64,000 nt of DNA from the NCBI RefSeq assembly GCF_002140715.2, contig NZ_NGLE02000001.1:858501-922500 (forward strand), in the 5' to 3' direction. Shown one piece after another: positions 17,303 to 27,210 of this stretch. Under the pieces are notes generated by a model. That model worked only from the letters and a program-made list of their open reading frames with translations, searched no databases and was not told the DNA's origin. The DNA is from Enterococcus sp. 4G2_DIV0659. Its GTDB lineage: Bacteria > Bacillota > Bacilli > Lactobacillales > Enterococcaceae. The position numbers and the translations under genes are program-made. The first letter of the stretch is position 1, and the number at the start of each line of letters is the position of its first letter.

Positions 17303-18211
17303 CTAAAAAAATTTTCTCCTACGTTTCCTTTTTACAATAACTCTTAGACGTAAAATCGACAGAATCATGGCTAATACAAGCAAAATATTAACTGCTATTG
17401 TTCGAAGTAACAACCCAAAAGATGCCTTATATCGCTTTTGTTTTTGAATATATTCGACTACGTCTTGTGTATTTGCTGATGTTTCTGGATAACTAATTCC
17501 TGAATGTAAGATATCGTAGGCATCAGCATAATTTCCCAGACCATCCGTCACTCTAAGATACATTTTTCCCACTTGTCCATCCCTAGTCAATTTCATATTG
17601 AATCGACCTTTTTTATCAGCAACCGCTTCTTGATAATGATACTCTTCATTGTCTGTATAAAATAATTCGACTTGAAACGTATTTTTTTGCTTCGGCATGT
17701 TTATTTTTCCAGATATACGGGCATTCTCTTTGTCATAATTTATTTCTGAAAAAAATATAGTAGGTCGATCACTGCTGACTAAATAAGGTACATTTTTATA
17801 GTGATAGATCACACCCTCTTCAGATGTAAAACATAAATCAGTGGAATAAATACCGATTTTATCTGTTTTTACAGGTCTATTTTCATAGTACATATCTTTG
17901 ATTTTAATGTTGTCTCGATAGTAAATAGTTTCGATAAACCCACTATAGTTATTGACTGGACCGTTTAATACAAAATTCGCAAAAAACATATACGGACTAT
18001 TCTCAAAAGGAAAAGTTAGATAAATCTCCTCTTTTATCTTTTTTTTCTTTGTAGTACTGCCATTTAAAACTTGTTTACGAGTAAAATGTCTCGTTAAATC
18101 ACTTTCAGAATCAAACTTCGATTTCAATAAATTTTCTTTTCCTTCACTAGCGTAACACATAGCAGGAAAAAGAATGACTATTAAACTAAAAAACAACACA
18201 AACTTTTTCAT
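17303..18211 (-). CDS. Surface protein anchored by a C-terminal membrane segment, unknown
   Basis: The 302-residue protein begins with a signal peptide (FVLFFSLIVILFPAMCYA) and ends with a single membrane helix (NILLVLAMILSILRL) plus an Arg/Lys-rich tail, so most of it faces outward. The start at the ATG with AAGGGAG upstream trims 18 residues from the longest frame. The extracellular part is beta-rich; the segment around residues 190-250 (GKINMPKQKNTFQVELFY..., DGLGNYADAY) looks like an Ig-type fold. It is not LPxTG- or WxL-type. I do not recognise a named family. Confidence 0.6.
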   Translation of the reverse strand: MKKFVLFFSLIVILFPAMCYASEGKENLLKSKFDSESDLTRHFTRKQVLNGSTTKKKKIKEEIYLTFPFENSPYMFFANFVLNGPVNNYSGFIETIYYRDNIKIKDMYYENRPVKTDKIGIYSTDLCFTSEEGVIYHYKNVPYLVSSDRPTIFFSEINYDKENARISGKINMPKQKNTFQVELFYTDNEEYHYQEAVADKKGRFNMKLTRDGQVGKMYLRVTDGLGNYADAYDILHSGISYPETSANTQDVVEYIQKQKRYKASFGLLLRTIAVNILLVLAMILSILRLRVIVKRKRRRKFF

Positions 18212-18399
18212 AAAATAAACTCCCTTAAAACTCCTCACGACAACAAAACGATATACAATAAACAAAAAGAAATAGGTTTTATTTTCTTAATATTTAACAT
18301 TCAAACTTTAACAACCACTTCAAACTATTATTCATATAATTTTAAAACTATTTTCTGAGCTCATTAATCACTATTTTTGCAATATATGTATTAAAAATA

Positions 18400-18440
18400 A
18401 AAAAGCTCAAAACCCTTACTCTTAAGGATTTTGCGCTTTT
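18400..18440 (-). terminator. Terminator of rpmG
   Basis: AAAGCGCAAAATCCTTA pairs with TAAGGGTTTTGAGCTTT across a four-base loop, followed by a T-run. Confidence 0.85.
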
Positions 18441-18450
18441 ATCAAAATTA

Positions 18451-18600
18451 TTATTTTGTTTCACGGTGTAAAGTAACTTTTCTTTCACGTGGGCAATATT
18501 TTTGTTTTTCCAAACGATCAGGATTGTTACGTTTATTTTTGCTTGTAAGGTAGTTACGCTCTTTACAAGAAGTGCATTCTAAAGTGATGTTTACGCGCAT
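18451..18600 (-). CDS. rpmG: 50S ribosomal protein L33
   Basis: A 49-residue frame begins [17 protein letters not shown] and ends VTLHRETK, matching bacterial L33 along its length. It has the first CxxC pair and one further Cys (KYCPRER), so the second zinc pair is incomplete, as in some Firmicute paralogs. The ATG is preceded by GGAGGG. Genomes of this group usually carry several L33 copies. It follows the PBP gene direction, with about 130 bases between. Confidence 0.92.
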   Translation of the reverse strand: MRVNITLECTSCKERNYLTSKNKRNNPDRLEKQKYCPRERKVTLHRETK

Positions 18601-18728
18601 GTGTTTTCCCTCCTATATCTGATTTCGTATTTTCTAAGATATTTCTTAGCCTCAAATATCATATCATGTTTGTTCATGAATTTCTACCCTTTTACTGAAA
18701 TTTGTAAAGGAAAACTACTTTACAAATT

Positions 18729-20849
18729 TTATTGTTGCTTATAATCTGCATAAGCATCTACGATGGCTTTAGCCATCAGTTGGTTTGGTCTGGTACTTTC
18801 ACTTGTCAAGTGAGGTAAGATCACGCTAACAGCAATTTCAGGATCATTATAAGGGGCATAAGCAACCACGTTACTATTGACTGTAGTATGTTCACCAACA
18901 TTTGTTTCCGCTGTACCAGTTTTTGCTGCCATATCCAATTTTGCGCCTTGCATATATTGCCCTGTGGTAAAGGCACCAGCACCGTGCACAACATCATAAA
19001 ACCCTTGTTTAATGATATCCATTTGACCTGGACTAATATCTACTTTGTTCAACTCTTTTGGTGTAATTTCTTCTTTTAAATCACCAATTGTGCCATCTGG
19101 ATTATTATTATAAATACCTTGAACCAAATGAGGCGCAAGTCGAGTTCCGCCATTTGCAACTGTAGCAGCATACTGAGCTAATTGCATTGCAGTATACGTA
19201 TCATATTGCCCGAACGACAAATCGAGTAAATGCCCTGGCATTGGAGCAAACTCAGGGTCATCAAATGCAGTATTTGATAGTCCTGTAGACTCACCTGGTA
19301 AATCAATCCCAGTCGATACACCCATACCATATTCACCAAATGTTTTACGTAACACATCAAATAACGTTGAGTCTCCGGTTTCATAAGGTAACTTCATATT
19401 GTATTGGTAATCAGTTTTCATCATTTTCAAGACCAATTTCATCATGTAAACATTGGATGAATATTCTAGGGCTTGCTCTGCACTAAGAGACATTGGAACA
19501 CCAGGATACTTATTAAATACAGAAGCTTTTGGGTCACTTCCAAAAATCTTAATCGGTTCATCGATCAACACATCATTACCAGAAATCACACCTTGTTCAT
19601 AACCTGCTGAAATAGTTGCTCCTTTGACTACTGAACCAGGTTCAAACGCTTTGTTGATTGTAGCTAAAGGATTAGACGTTAACTCGTTAGTTGCAAGATC
19701 TCGATCTAAAGCAACCATCGCCATCACAGCGCCTGTCTTAGGGTTCATAACGACTACATAGGCGCCATCTGAGTAGTTCGCATTTCCTGTCGCTAACAAC
19801 TGTTGATATTGCGCTCGAACAACTTCTTCAATTTTTGCTTGAAACCCTAAATCAATGGTCAATTTTAGGTTAGAACCTTTCTGACCTTCTGATATTGGCT
19901 TTTGCGTAACAATTTTCCCGTTACTGTCCAAAGTTACTTCTGATATAGCTTTTTTCCCTTGAAGAATATCTTCGTATTGTTTTTCTAAGTAACTCGTTCC
20001 TACACGGTCATTTCGTTCGTAACCTTTTGCTAGATACTCATCTGCTTCTTCAGCGGGTAATCCTGCTTTTTCTGAGGAAACTTTTCCTAAAATACTTTTT
20101 AGAGCCATGTCTTGTGGATATTCACGATCCCAATCCATTCCTGTGGACACACCAGAAATTTCCGAAGTGTGCTCGCCGATTATAGCAATTTCATCTTGAG
20201 TGACATCCTCATTTTTAATAAAAGCAGTATTCAGCTCAGATACAGCATTCATTCGTTTAAAAATTGTTGCTGCTTGCATCGTACGTTCATCAAAATTGAT
20301 TTCTTCTGGTTTTACTTTTTCCACAGTCAGCACATATAATGTTCCTTGATCTGTGATTTTATTCCCTTTTTCATCTAACATATCCTTATCTGTCAAACGT
20401 TTTTGAGCAGCTTTTAAATTATCAGGATTCGCTAACCAAAAATCTTTTTTATCTCGTTCAGTTAATTCATCAGCGGGTACATGAATCAGATCGTTTACCT
20501 TATAAGCAATATCTAATAAATCTTCCGTTTGAACTTTTTTTCCTCGGGTATAAGTGATCGCCAGATTTGATTTATTTCCGACTAATAAATTACCAGCAGC
20601 ATCATAGATTTGTCCCCGTGGTGCATTGCTTTTGATTTTCAATGTCGAATTTTCATCTACTTTTTGAGCAAATTGTTGTCCTTCTGCAATCTGTAAATAA
20701 CCCAATCTTACGATCAAAGCGACAAACAAACCAAATATAACAAAAAACAGCAAATTCAATCGAAATGGAATATGGGATTTTTTGCTATTTTGTGTCATTG
20801 GTTCTACGTTTTCTTTTTTTAATTTATCTAAAAAGCTCATTTTTTTCAT
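18729..20849 (-). CDS. Class B penicillin-binding protein (PBP2-type transpeptidase)
   Basis: The 706-residue protein has a short cytoplasmic N-terminus, one membrane helix (about 30-52), the PBP dimerisation/linker region beginning APRGQIYD, and a C-terminal transpeptidase domain. The active-site motifs are SVVK at residues 406-409, SSN at 464-466 and KTGT at 643-646. It crosslinks peptidoglycan outside the membrane and is a beta-lactam target. The layout corresponds to the monofunctional PBP2/2b group associated with elongation or side-wall synthesis. The two start Met codons differ by three residues. I withhold a gene symbol because enterococcal PBP names differ between schemes. Confidence 0.9.
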   Translation of the reverse strand: MKKMSFLDKLKKENVEPMTQNSKKSHIPFRLNLLFFVIFGLFVALIVRLGYLQIAEGQQFAQKVDENSTLKIKSNAPRGQIYDAAGNLLVGNKSNLAITYTRGKKVQTEDLLDIAYKVNDLIHVPADELTERDKKDFWLANPDNLKAAQKRLTDKDMLDEKGNKITDQGTLYVLTVEKVKPEEINFDERTMQAATIFKRMNAVSELNTAFIKNEDVTQDEIAIIGEHTSEISGVSTGMDWDREYPQDMALKSILGKVSSEKAGLPAEEADEYLAKGYERNDRVGTSYLEKQYEDILQGKKAISEVTLDSNGKIVTQKPISEGQKGSNLKLTIDLGFQAKIEEVVRAQYQQLLATGNANYSDGAYVVVMNPKTGAVMAMVALDRDLATNELTSNPLATINKAFEPGSVVKGATISAGYEQGVISGNDVLIDEPIKIFGSDPKASVFNKYPGVPMSLSAEQALEYSSNVYMMKLVLKMMKTDYQYNMKLPYETGDSTLFDVLRKTFGEYGMGVSTGIDLPGESTGLSNTAFDDPEFAPMPGHLLDLSFGQYDTYTAMQLAQYAATVANGGTRLAPHLVQGIYNNNPDGTIGDLKEEITPKELNKVDISPGQMDIIKQGFYDVVHGAGAFTTGQYMQGAKLDMAAKTGTAETNVGEHTTVNSNVVAYAPYNDPEIAVSVILPHLTSESTRPNQLMAKAIVDAYADYKQQ

Positions 20850-20948
20850 TTATCCTAGTCCTTCCTTATAAGAAAAGTCTTGCTTCTCTATTGTAACTAA
20901 AAAATGCAAAAAAAAATAGAGGGAATCCTCCTACTAAGAAAATATTTA

Positions 20949-21003
20949 ATGTTTAAAGATCTGGAAAATCACTCAAAGAGCTTCTTTCCAGACCTTTAAA
21001 CAT
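20949..21003 (-). terminator. Long hairpin after thrS
   Basis: ATGTTTAAAGGTCTGGAAA pairs with TTTCCAGATCTTTAAACAT, an imperfect stem of about 19 bp, with only a weak T-tract. It probably ends the thrS transcript. Confidence 0.6.
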
Positions 21004-21033
21004 AATTAGGTGATAAATGTACCTTTTTACTAC

Positions 21034-22974
21034 TTATTTCCGGCTATAATTTGATACATCAGCGACCATGCTCTCTACAAAGATATTTAGATCGATTACG
21101 TCTGTTTCTTTACTTCCATAGCGACGAATATTCACTGTTGCTTCATCCATCTCTTTATCTCCTACAACAATTTGATACGGAATTTTTTGTGTTTGAGACG
21201 CACGGATCTTATAACCCATTTTTTCATTACGATCATCTACTTCGATCCGTAAGCCTTGTTCTTGCAGACGTTTTTTGACTTCATAGGCATAATCGGCATG
21301 AGCTTCAACAGAAACAGGAATAATTGTTGCTTGAATTGGCGCCAACCATGTCGGGAAAGCTCCTTTGTACACTTCAGTTAAGTAAGCAACAAAACGTTCC
21401 ATAGTTGAAACGATTCCGCGATGGATAACGACTGGGCGATGATTATTTTCTCCGTCTTCCCCTACATAAGTTAAATCAAAACGTTCCGGTAATAAGAAAT
21501 CTAATTGAATAGTTGATAATGTTTCTTCCATCCCTAAAGCTGTTTTTACTTGAACATCTAGTTTAGGACCATAAAAGGCTGCTTCACCTTCTGCTTCAAA
21601 ATAATCTAGTTCCATTTCATCCATTGCAGCTTTTAACATCTCTTGCGCTTTTTCCCACATTGCATCATCATCAAAGTATTTATCTGTATTATTCGGATCA
21701 CGATAGCTTAAGCGGAAACGATAATCATCGATATTAAAATCTTTGTAAACGGCAACCATTAACTCTAATGTACGTTTAAATTCTTCTTTGATTTGATCTG
21801 GACGAACAAATGTATGGCCGTCATTCAAGGTCATTTCACGCACACGTTGTAAACCAGATAATGCACCTGATTTTTCATAACGATGCATCATACCAAGTTC
21901 AGCGATTCTGATTGGTAATTCACGGTAACTATGAATATCATTTTTATACACCATCATATGATGTGGGCAGTTCATTGGACGAAGAACAAGCATTTCCCCA
22001 TCTCCCATGTCCATTGGCGGGAACATATCTTCATGATAATGATCCCAGTGACCAGAAGTTTTGTATAAATTAACATCTGCCATAATCGGAGTATACACAT
22101 GTTGGTAGCCCAAGCTGATTTCTTTATCTGTAATGTAACGTTCGATTGTACGACGAATTGTCGCACCTTTTGGCAACCAAAATGGCAACCCAGAGCCTAC
22201 TTCTTGAGAAATCATAAATAAATCAAGTTCTTTACCTAATTTACGGTGATCACGTTCTTTTGCCTCTTCACGCATTCTAATAAATTCTTTTAACTCTTTT
22301 TTATCGAAAAATGCTGTACCATAAATACGTTGCATCATTTGATTATCAGAATTCCCTCTCCAGTACGCACCAGCTACAGACAATAATTGGAAGACTTGGA
22401 TACGGCCTGTCGATGGCACGTGAACCCCGCGGCACAAATCAACGAAATCGCCTTGATCATAAACTGTTATTTCTTCATCAGCAGGAAGATCAGTAATTAA
22501 CTCTACTTTATATGGATCGTCCGCAAACAACTCTAATGCTTCTTCTTTTGAAACAACTTTACGAACAATTGGGTTATTTTCTTTCACGATTTTCATCATT
22601 TCAGCTTCGATTGCTGGTAAATCTTCCGCAGTCACAGCATTCTCGCCATTGTCTGTATCGTAATAAAAACCAGAATCAATAGCTGGACCTACACCAAACT
22701 TGATTTTAGGAAATAGACGGCGCAAAGCGTTAGCCATTAAGTGAGCTGTTGAATGACGTAAAATTTGCAACGCATCCTCATGATCTGGTGTAACAATTTC
22801 AATCCTTCCATCTTCTTCGATTGGACGATCTAAATCTATTAACGTACCATTGAATTTTCCTGCTAACGCTTTTTTAGCCAAACTATTGCTGATACTTTTA
22901 GCGATGTCTAAAGTTGATGAACCTGCCTCAAATTCTTTGACAGCGCCATCTGGGAATGTGATTTTAATTGACAT
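21034..22974 (-). CDS. thrS: Threonyl-tRNA synthetase
   Basis: The 646-residue enzyme has the full class II ThrRS layout: TGS domain (1-60), the editing domain with HSTAHLMA, catalytic core with zinc-binding MNCPHHMM, class II motif [13 protein letters not shown], and a C-terminal anticodon-binding domain. It charges tRNA-Thr in the cytoplasm. AGGAGG precedes the ATG. A T-box leader with terminator lies upstream, so transcription should rise when uncharged tRNA-Thr accumulates. Confidence 0.96.
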   Translation of the reverse strand: MSIKITFPDGAVKEFEAGSSTLDIAKSISNSLAKKALAGKFNGTLIDLDRPIEEDGRIEIVTPDHEDALQILRHSTAHLMANALRRLFPKIKFGVGPAIDSGFYYDTDNGENAVTAEDLPAIEAEMMKIVKENNPIVRKVVSKEEALELFADDPYKVELITDLPADEEITVYDQGDFVDLCRGVHVPSTGRIQVFQLLSVAGAYWRGNSDNQMMQRIYGTAFFDKKELKEFIRMREEAKERDHRKLGKELDLFMISQEVGSGLPFWLPKGATIRRTIERYITDKEISLGYQHVYTPIMADVNLYKTSGHWDHYHEDMFPPMDMGDGEMLVLRPMNCPHHMMVYKNDIHSYRELPIRIAELGMMHRYEKSGALSGLQRVREMTLNDGHTFVRPDQIKEEFKRTLELMVAVYKDFNIDDYRFRLSYRDPNNTDKYFDDDAMWEKAQEMLKAAMDEMELDYFEAEGEAAFYGPKLDVQVKTALGMEETLSTIQLDFLLPERFDLTYVGEDGENNHRPVVIHRGIVSTMERFVAYLTEVYKGAFPTWLAPIQATIIPVSVEAHADYAYEVKKRLQEQGLRIEVDDRNEKMGYKIRASQTQKIPYQIVVGDKEMDEATVNIRRYGSKETDVIDLNIFVESMVADVSNYSRK

Positions 22975-23052
22975 TTTTGTTTCCTCCTTAAGAATGTTTA
23001 TGATTGAAAAGATACTTTTTTATAATGATCCACTGTCGAACTTTTAATTAAA

Positions 23053-23092
23053 TACAAAAAAACCTAGTATCCGACAATGCTCAGATACTAGG
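23053..23092 (-). terminator. T-box terminator of thrS
   Basis: CCTAGTATCTGAGCATTG... closes with a perfect CCTAGTAT/ATACTAGG stem followed by T7 on the minus strand, between the T-box sequence and the start codon. Confidence 0.9.
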
Positions 23093-23300
23093 ACGAAAAG
23101 TTCGTGGTTCCACCTATTTTTAAATACAGCAAATAACTATATTCCTCAACGTGTTAACGGTACGACCGCCTTTGCTTCGACAAAGGTTGGAAAAAGTGGT
23201 CATTCCTTGTGCGGGTCTGGAAAATTTTCAGCCAAGATTTTCCTCTCTAAAAGACTGCTTGCAAGTTCAGTTGTCTTTTTCATCAATCATTTATGTGTTA
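23053..23300 (-). promoter_or_regulatory. T-box leader (tRNA-Thr sensing)
   Basis: The minus strand carries AGGTGGAACCACG (23103-23115), the conserved T-box that pairs with the uncharged tRNA acceptor end, directly before the terminator stem. Upstream lies a long stem I region (about 23195-23290). A plausible Thr specifier ACC is at 23198-23200 within GAATGACCAC. The identity of the specifier is inferred from the gene it controls. Confidence 0.9.
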
Positions 23301-23346
23301 ATTTAAACATTTATTTCAATAAAAAGCAAGTGTTTATTCGAATGGA

Positions 23347-23526
23347 TTATTTTTTCCATTCTCCACCTTGAGCATAACGATCTTTTTTCATCTCGTTAAC
23401 AAATACATGGATCTTCTCTTTTGGTGCCCCTGTATTTTTGGATACAACTTCCGTGATCTCTTTGACCATATTTGTCAATTGTTCTTCGCTACGACCTTCG
23501 ATTAATTCGACATGAATAAATGGCAT
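23347..23526 (-). CDS. 4-oxalocrotonate tautomerase family enzyme
   Basis: The 59-residue protein begins [13 protein letters not shown], so Pro2 becomes the N-terminal catalytic proline after Met removal. The length and the [19 protein letters not shown] pattern fit the small tautomerase (DmpI/YwhB) family. GGAGG sits seven bases before the ATG; a longer frame adds 15 residues without support. The natural substrate in Firmicutes is generally unknown. It stands alone between thrS and the L,D-transpeptidase. Confidence 0.88.
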   Translation of the reverse strand: MPFIHVELIEGRSEEQLTNMVKEITEVVSKNTGAPKEKIHVFVNEMKKDRYAQGGEWKK

Positions 23527-23590
23527 ATCTTTTCCTCCGTTCAATTTTTTTATTTTTTTTCTACACCACAATCAATAAATCTGCATTATT

Positions 23591-23621
23591 AAAAAAGAAG
23601 CCCAATTGGACTTCTTTTTAT
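23591..23621 (-). terminator. Terminator of the L,D-transpeptidase gene
   Basis: AAAAAGAAGTCC and GGGCTTCTTTTT pair around AATT, with a T-run, immediately past the stop codon. Confidence 0.9.
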
Positions 23622-23628
23622 TACTTTT

Positions 23629-25101
23629 TTAAGCTGGTTCACCATAATCTACAGGTTTATCAAACTCTCCAGGTGCACTGTCATAGATATGACCATACAC
23701 AATCACTGGCATTCCTGCATAAGCACCATTAAAAATTTGTGCAACTGCAGCTCCTGGTGTATTGATACAACCGTTACTACCGAAGTTTGTTTTATAGGCT
23801 TCTTTATTACCGAAATACTCTGCTTTATAATCTGCATCGTGAATCCCGATTTGTGTGACCACACCACCGAAACTCTTCAGCGGCATCCAGTATTTAACTG
23901 GTACACTATATTTTGAGCCATCCAGCATTTCGCCTTCTAATTTTGTATCTGTATCTTTATACAAAATCGTGTGAAAACCAGGAACTGTTGCTGTTCCTTT
24001 ATTATAACGCCCCGTGATGACGTCTGTTTCAACCACCTTAGCGCCGCCTTTAAAGAAGTACATTTTTTGATCATTTAAATCGATCTCCACATAATCTTTA
24101 TCAACTGTAGATGATTGAGTGACATCTCCATCAATTGGGACTGTGATTGTTTCAGTATCTTTATCACTATTTATCGCATTAACAAGTAAATCTCTTGTTT
24201 GAGGCATATTGATATCCCAACCATAGCTGCCATTATTTTTATATTTAGTTGTTACGCCATGGACATTTTTAAAGATAATCGGCTTAAAAATAGAGCCATA
24301 TTTTTGATTCGTTTGTTCTACCCATGCATATACTTTAGTTGGATCAACATTACCCGATGTATCCATAAATGATTGAATCTCTTCTTTAGTAAGTGCTAAT
24401 TTTTCACCATTGATATCCAATGTGATTGTTTTGTTTTCTTTTTTGGATAGCATCGCTAGTTTGTCTTGCAAGCCTTTATCATCTTTCGTTAAGGCAGGTT
24501 TTTGATAGAACTCTTTTGCTTCATACACATAGCTGCCTTTGTTTGCTTCAACATCTTTTAAGACCTGGCTCATCAAAGCTGCTTTATCTACCGTTGTTCC
24601 TATTTGTTCTGGTATGATTTGATACGTACCATCAACTTTTTCGATTCGTGCATCTTGGCTTGGCGTTCCCGCTTCAAATTCAAGTGCATTTAATTTATTT
24701 TGTAATTCTACTTTGTAATTTTCGTTGATTGGTAATTTAAGCGATCGATCACCAATATTTTCTTTCAAGTAACCTTCTGTGATTTCATATTTTTCAGGCA
24801 ATTCAATTTTTTCTTCCTTGCCATTAACTTTAATGATTACATTTTCAGATTGGTTTAATTTTTCTAATTTGTCTTTTGCTGCTTTAACACTTAACAAACT
24901 GATATCAACACCATTGGCTTTAGCAGTTATAAAAAAATGAGATTGGAAATAAACAAGTCCACCAGCAAATACCAATGACAAACAAATTAACAAACCAACT
25001 ACTGGAACTAACCATCTTTTTTTCTTTTTATTTGGTTGATGATTATTTTGCGATGCTCGTGCATTTTTAGCAGAGCGACTAACTGATTCTTCATTTTCCA
25101 T
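23629..25101 (-). CDS. L,D-transpeptidase with peptidoglycan-binding-like domain (Ldt-type)
   Basis: The 490-residue protein has a basic cytoplasmic tail, a membrane anchor (about 30-52) and two to three beta-rich PG_binding_4-like segments. It ends in a YkuD catalytic domain with HDADYKAEYFGN and SNGCINTP, making Cys445 the nucleophile. It matches the architecture of Ldt(fm)/Ldt(fs), which form 3-3 crosslinks and resist beta-lactams such as ampicillin. The ATG has GGAAG upstream. It is preceded by a 404-base leader region with two hairpins. Confidence 0.9.
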   Translation of the reverse strand: MENEESVSRSAKNARASQNNHQPNKKKKRWLVPVVGLLICLSLVFAGGLVYFQSHFFITAKANGVDISLLSVKAAKDKLEKLNQSENVIIKVNGKEEKIELPEKYEITEGYLKENIGDRSLKLPINENYKVELQNKLNALEFEAGTPSQDARIEKVDGTYQIIPEQIGTTVDKAALMSQVLKDVEANKGSYVYEAKEFYQKPALTKDDKGLQDKLAMLSKKENKTITLDINGEKLALTKEEIQSFMDTSGNVDPTKVYAWVEQTNQKYGSIFKPIIFKNVHGVTTKYKNNGSYGWDINMPQTRDLLVNAINSDKDTETITVPIDGDVTQSSTVDKDYVEIDLNDQKMYFFKGGAKVVETDVITGRYNKGTATVPGFHTILYKDTDTKLEGEMLDGSKYSVPVKYWMPLKSFGGVVTQIGIHDADYKAEYFGNKEAYKTNFGSNGCINTPGAAVAQIFNGAYAGMPVIVYGHIYDSAPGEFDKPVDYGEPA

Positions 25102-25505
25102 TGAGCTATCTTCCTTCTATTATGATATATTTTGTTTGACCTCATGAAGACTATCGAGTGATTCCTTCTCTACATAGATCAAAAGGAAGCCGCTCTTCCT
25201 TTAGTTCTTTTATTCTTTACATCAGTCCTGTTTCAATTAATATCCGTTAGAATAAAACAGGTTTACGCAAGTGTAGTCAAGTTCCTTATAATCTTCAATT
25301 ATTTTGCTTACACTACGAGAAAAAATGTACCTTTTTATGTAATCATTCACTTTTTTACTTTTTCTCCAAACGTGTAAATTTTATATACAGCGTATCTACT
25401 ATTCTAACACAGATAACGGGTAGGAAAAAAGACCATTTAGCAATAAATTGCTCTAAATCCATATTTATTTATAATAAACTTTAAATTGACGTATTAGATT
25501 CTAAT
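25102..25505 (-). other. 404-base leader/intergenic region before the L,D-transpeptidase gene
   Basis: No frame with a ribosome site is seen. On the minus strand there are two hairpins. One is CCTGTTT/AAACAGG at about 25226-25262. The other is a perfect AAAGGAAG/CTTCCTTT with five-base loop near 25181-25201, followed by TTTTG. They could be an attenuator or the end of a small leader RNA. The region resembles no riboswitch I know. Confidence 0.4.
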
Positions 25506-26369
25506 TTATTTATAAAAAAAAGAATGTTGACTTAAATTCCTCGTGTAATCCATTACCTTTTTAGCCGTTTTTTGGTCATAGCTCCAGTCCTTCTCTTGTG
25601 AAAATTTCTGAGCATAGTAGCTAAACTGTTTTTGCAAGGACATTAAGGCTTTCCAGGTAGTAGATATACTTGAAACGTCCATAGTCTCTCTGAGCTTCTC
25701 ATATTGTTTTTTCGTTAAATAGTTTGGCAAGTATTTGTAATTTTTGCCAATACTAAAATGATACCCCTGATTTTCTCCTACTTGCCAAGACAGTAATCGT
25801 AATAATTCAAGCCGACAGTATTCGTTTAAATGATCTGCCGCATAAAATAGCTCGTTTCGGCACAACCCCTTGACTACATAAGTACTAACCCACCAAAATT
25901 GATTACAGCAGTCCAAAAATTCTTTTTCGCTGGGCTTTTTAATCCAATATTCCTCATCAGTTGCTTCTGGTAGCTTGGGTAATAAATCGCTCTTATCCAA
26001 TAATATTTTGGCTAGTCGATCCCTTTCGTTCCAAATTTCAGCTTGTTCTTTCGGGCAAAGTATTAAATCGATACGATTTCCATCTTCAAATAGCATTAAA
26101 TACGTAAATCGCCCATTTCTTTCTGGTGGAAACAACACCATATCCTCTGGCATTTGCATGATCAAACGTGGACCAAAGACATCTATCCAAGTCGTATCGT
26201 TTATAAACTCTTCAATAGAATCAACGATATAAACAATATCATAGTCTTGAAATTGATCATTTGGCGCTTGGTTATTCGTTCGAGACCCATTCATTCCAAC
26301 AGCTAAAACTCTTGAATCCTTTTCTGCTTGATCCAAAATTAACTGAAACATTTCTTTTTCCGTGCGCAT
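25506..26369 (-). CDS. Aminoglycoside 6-adenylyltransferase-like protein (ANT(6)/AadK)
   Basis: The 287-residue protein has the nucleotidyltransferase core GSR (28-30) followed by DYDIVYIVD (metal-binding Asp42 and Asp44), a PEDM block and the helical C-terminal domain of ANT(6). Full length matches AadK of Bacillus and enterococcal Ant6 enzymes, which adenylylate streptomycin. Base composition is like the neighbours and no mobile element is nearby, so it looks like a long-resident chromosomal homolog. Whether it confers resistance cannot be told from the sequence. Confidence 0.85.
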   Translation of the reverse strand: MRTEKEMFQLILDQAEKDSRVLAVGMNGSRTNNQAPNDQFQDYDIVYIVDSIEEFINDTTWIDVFGPRLIMQMPEDMVLFPPERNGRFTYLMLFEDGNRIDLILCPKEQAEIWNERDRLAKILLDKSDLLPKLPEATDEEYWIKKPSEKEFLDCCNQFWWVSTYVVKGLCRNELFYAADHLNEYCRLELLRLLSWQVGENQGYHFSIGKNYKYLPNYLTKKQYEKLRETMDVSSISTTWKALMSLQKQFSYYAQKFSQEKDWSYDQKTAKKVMDYTRNLSQHSFFYK

Positions 26370-26528
26370 ATCATTTCCTCTCCTTCAAGTATTTACCTAG
26401 ATTATAGGACAAATCAAAGGTCTATGTTATACTTTCTCTTAAAAACGTTAAAAAAACATTAAAAAAGAAAGACTTAACATTATTCATTTCAATTATCTAC
26501 TACACTAGATAAGAAAGGTTGTGGTGTT

Positions 26529-27110
26529 ATGAAATGGGTAAAACGAATGGTGTTTATTATAGTAGCTTTAGGTGTCAGTTATGCTGGTCTAGTTCTTTTT
26601 TTGATTTTAAGTGGGACAAAAAATCAACCAACAACTTCACCTGATACAGTTTTAATTTTAGGAGCGCAAGTAAAAGGTTCTTCAAAAGAGGACGCTTATC
26701 CTAGTACTGTGTTAAAAGAACGACTAGATGCAGCAGTCCCATACTTAAAAAAATATCCAAAGGCAACTGCCATCGTCTGTGGTGGTCAAGGCTCTGACGA
26801 ACCAGATAGCGAAGCATCTGTAATGGCTGATTATTTGATGAAAAAAGGCATTTCGGAAAAACAAATTCTCAAAGAGGACACTTCGACTCGAACAAAAGAA
26901 AATATTACTAATGCACAAAAAAAACAACCGCTTGGCAACACCGTAATCGTTACAAGTGATTTCCATATGTATCGTTCAAAATTATTAGCAAAACGATTAG
27001 GCGTTTTGGACATCAGCGGACTTCCTGCTGTCTCAAAATCTTCTGCCACTTTCAAAACATACATGAGAGAAATTTGCGCTTTGGGATATGGTTTACTTTT
27101 TGACCATTGA
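26529..27110 (+). CDS. YdcF/SanA-like DUF218 membrane protein
   Basis: The 193-residue protein has one N-terminal membrane helix (about 5-28) and a DUF218 domain with VLILGAQV, VCGGQGSDE, ASVMADYL, DTSTRTKENI and VTSDFHMYRS, the typical conserved blocks. DUF218 proteins act at the envelope and are linked to vancomycin sensitivity and cyclic-substrate handling, but the reaction is unsettled. It is a lone plus-strand gene. The region just before it carries TTAAAA/TTAACA elements spaced about 11 bases apart. Confidence 0.85.
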   Translation: MKWVKRMVFIIVALGVSYAGLVLFLILSGTKNQPTTSPDTVLILGAQVKGSSKEDAYPSTVLKERLDAAVPYLKKYPKATAIVCGGQGSDEPDSEASVMADYLMKKGISEKQILKEDTSTRTKENITNAQKKQPLGNTVIVTSDFHMYRSKLLAKRLGVLDISGLPAVSKSSATFKTYMREICALGYGLLFDH

Positions 27111-27138
27111 TCGCTCTCACATCCTTTGATTATTAAAT

Positions 27139-27177
27139 GTGACGCATACTCAAATCAAAAACTAGAGTATGCGTCAC
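27139..27177. terminator. Convergent terminator
   Basis: GTGACGCATACTC and GAGTATGCGTCAC are perfect 13-bp arms. It lies between the plus-strand YdcF-like gene and the minus-strand DUF916 gene and probably serves both. Confidence 0.75.
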
Positions 27178-27210
27178 ACTTATTCACATTAAACTTTGAA
27201 TGGTCTACTA

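Noticed and set aside
25506..26369. ANT(6)-like gene considered as a mobile resistance gene
   Set aside because: Composition matches the surroundings and there are no IS, integrase or partner resistance genes; it looks like an intrinsic AadK-type homolog.
27139..27177. Perfect 13-bp inverted repeat considered as an insertion-sequence end
   Set aside because: It is a single hairpin between convergent genes with a short loop; a terminator explains it and no transposase is nearby.
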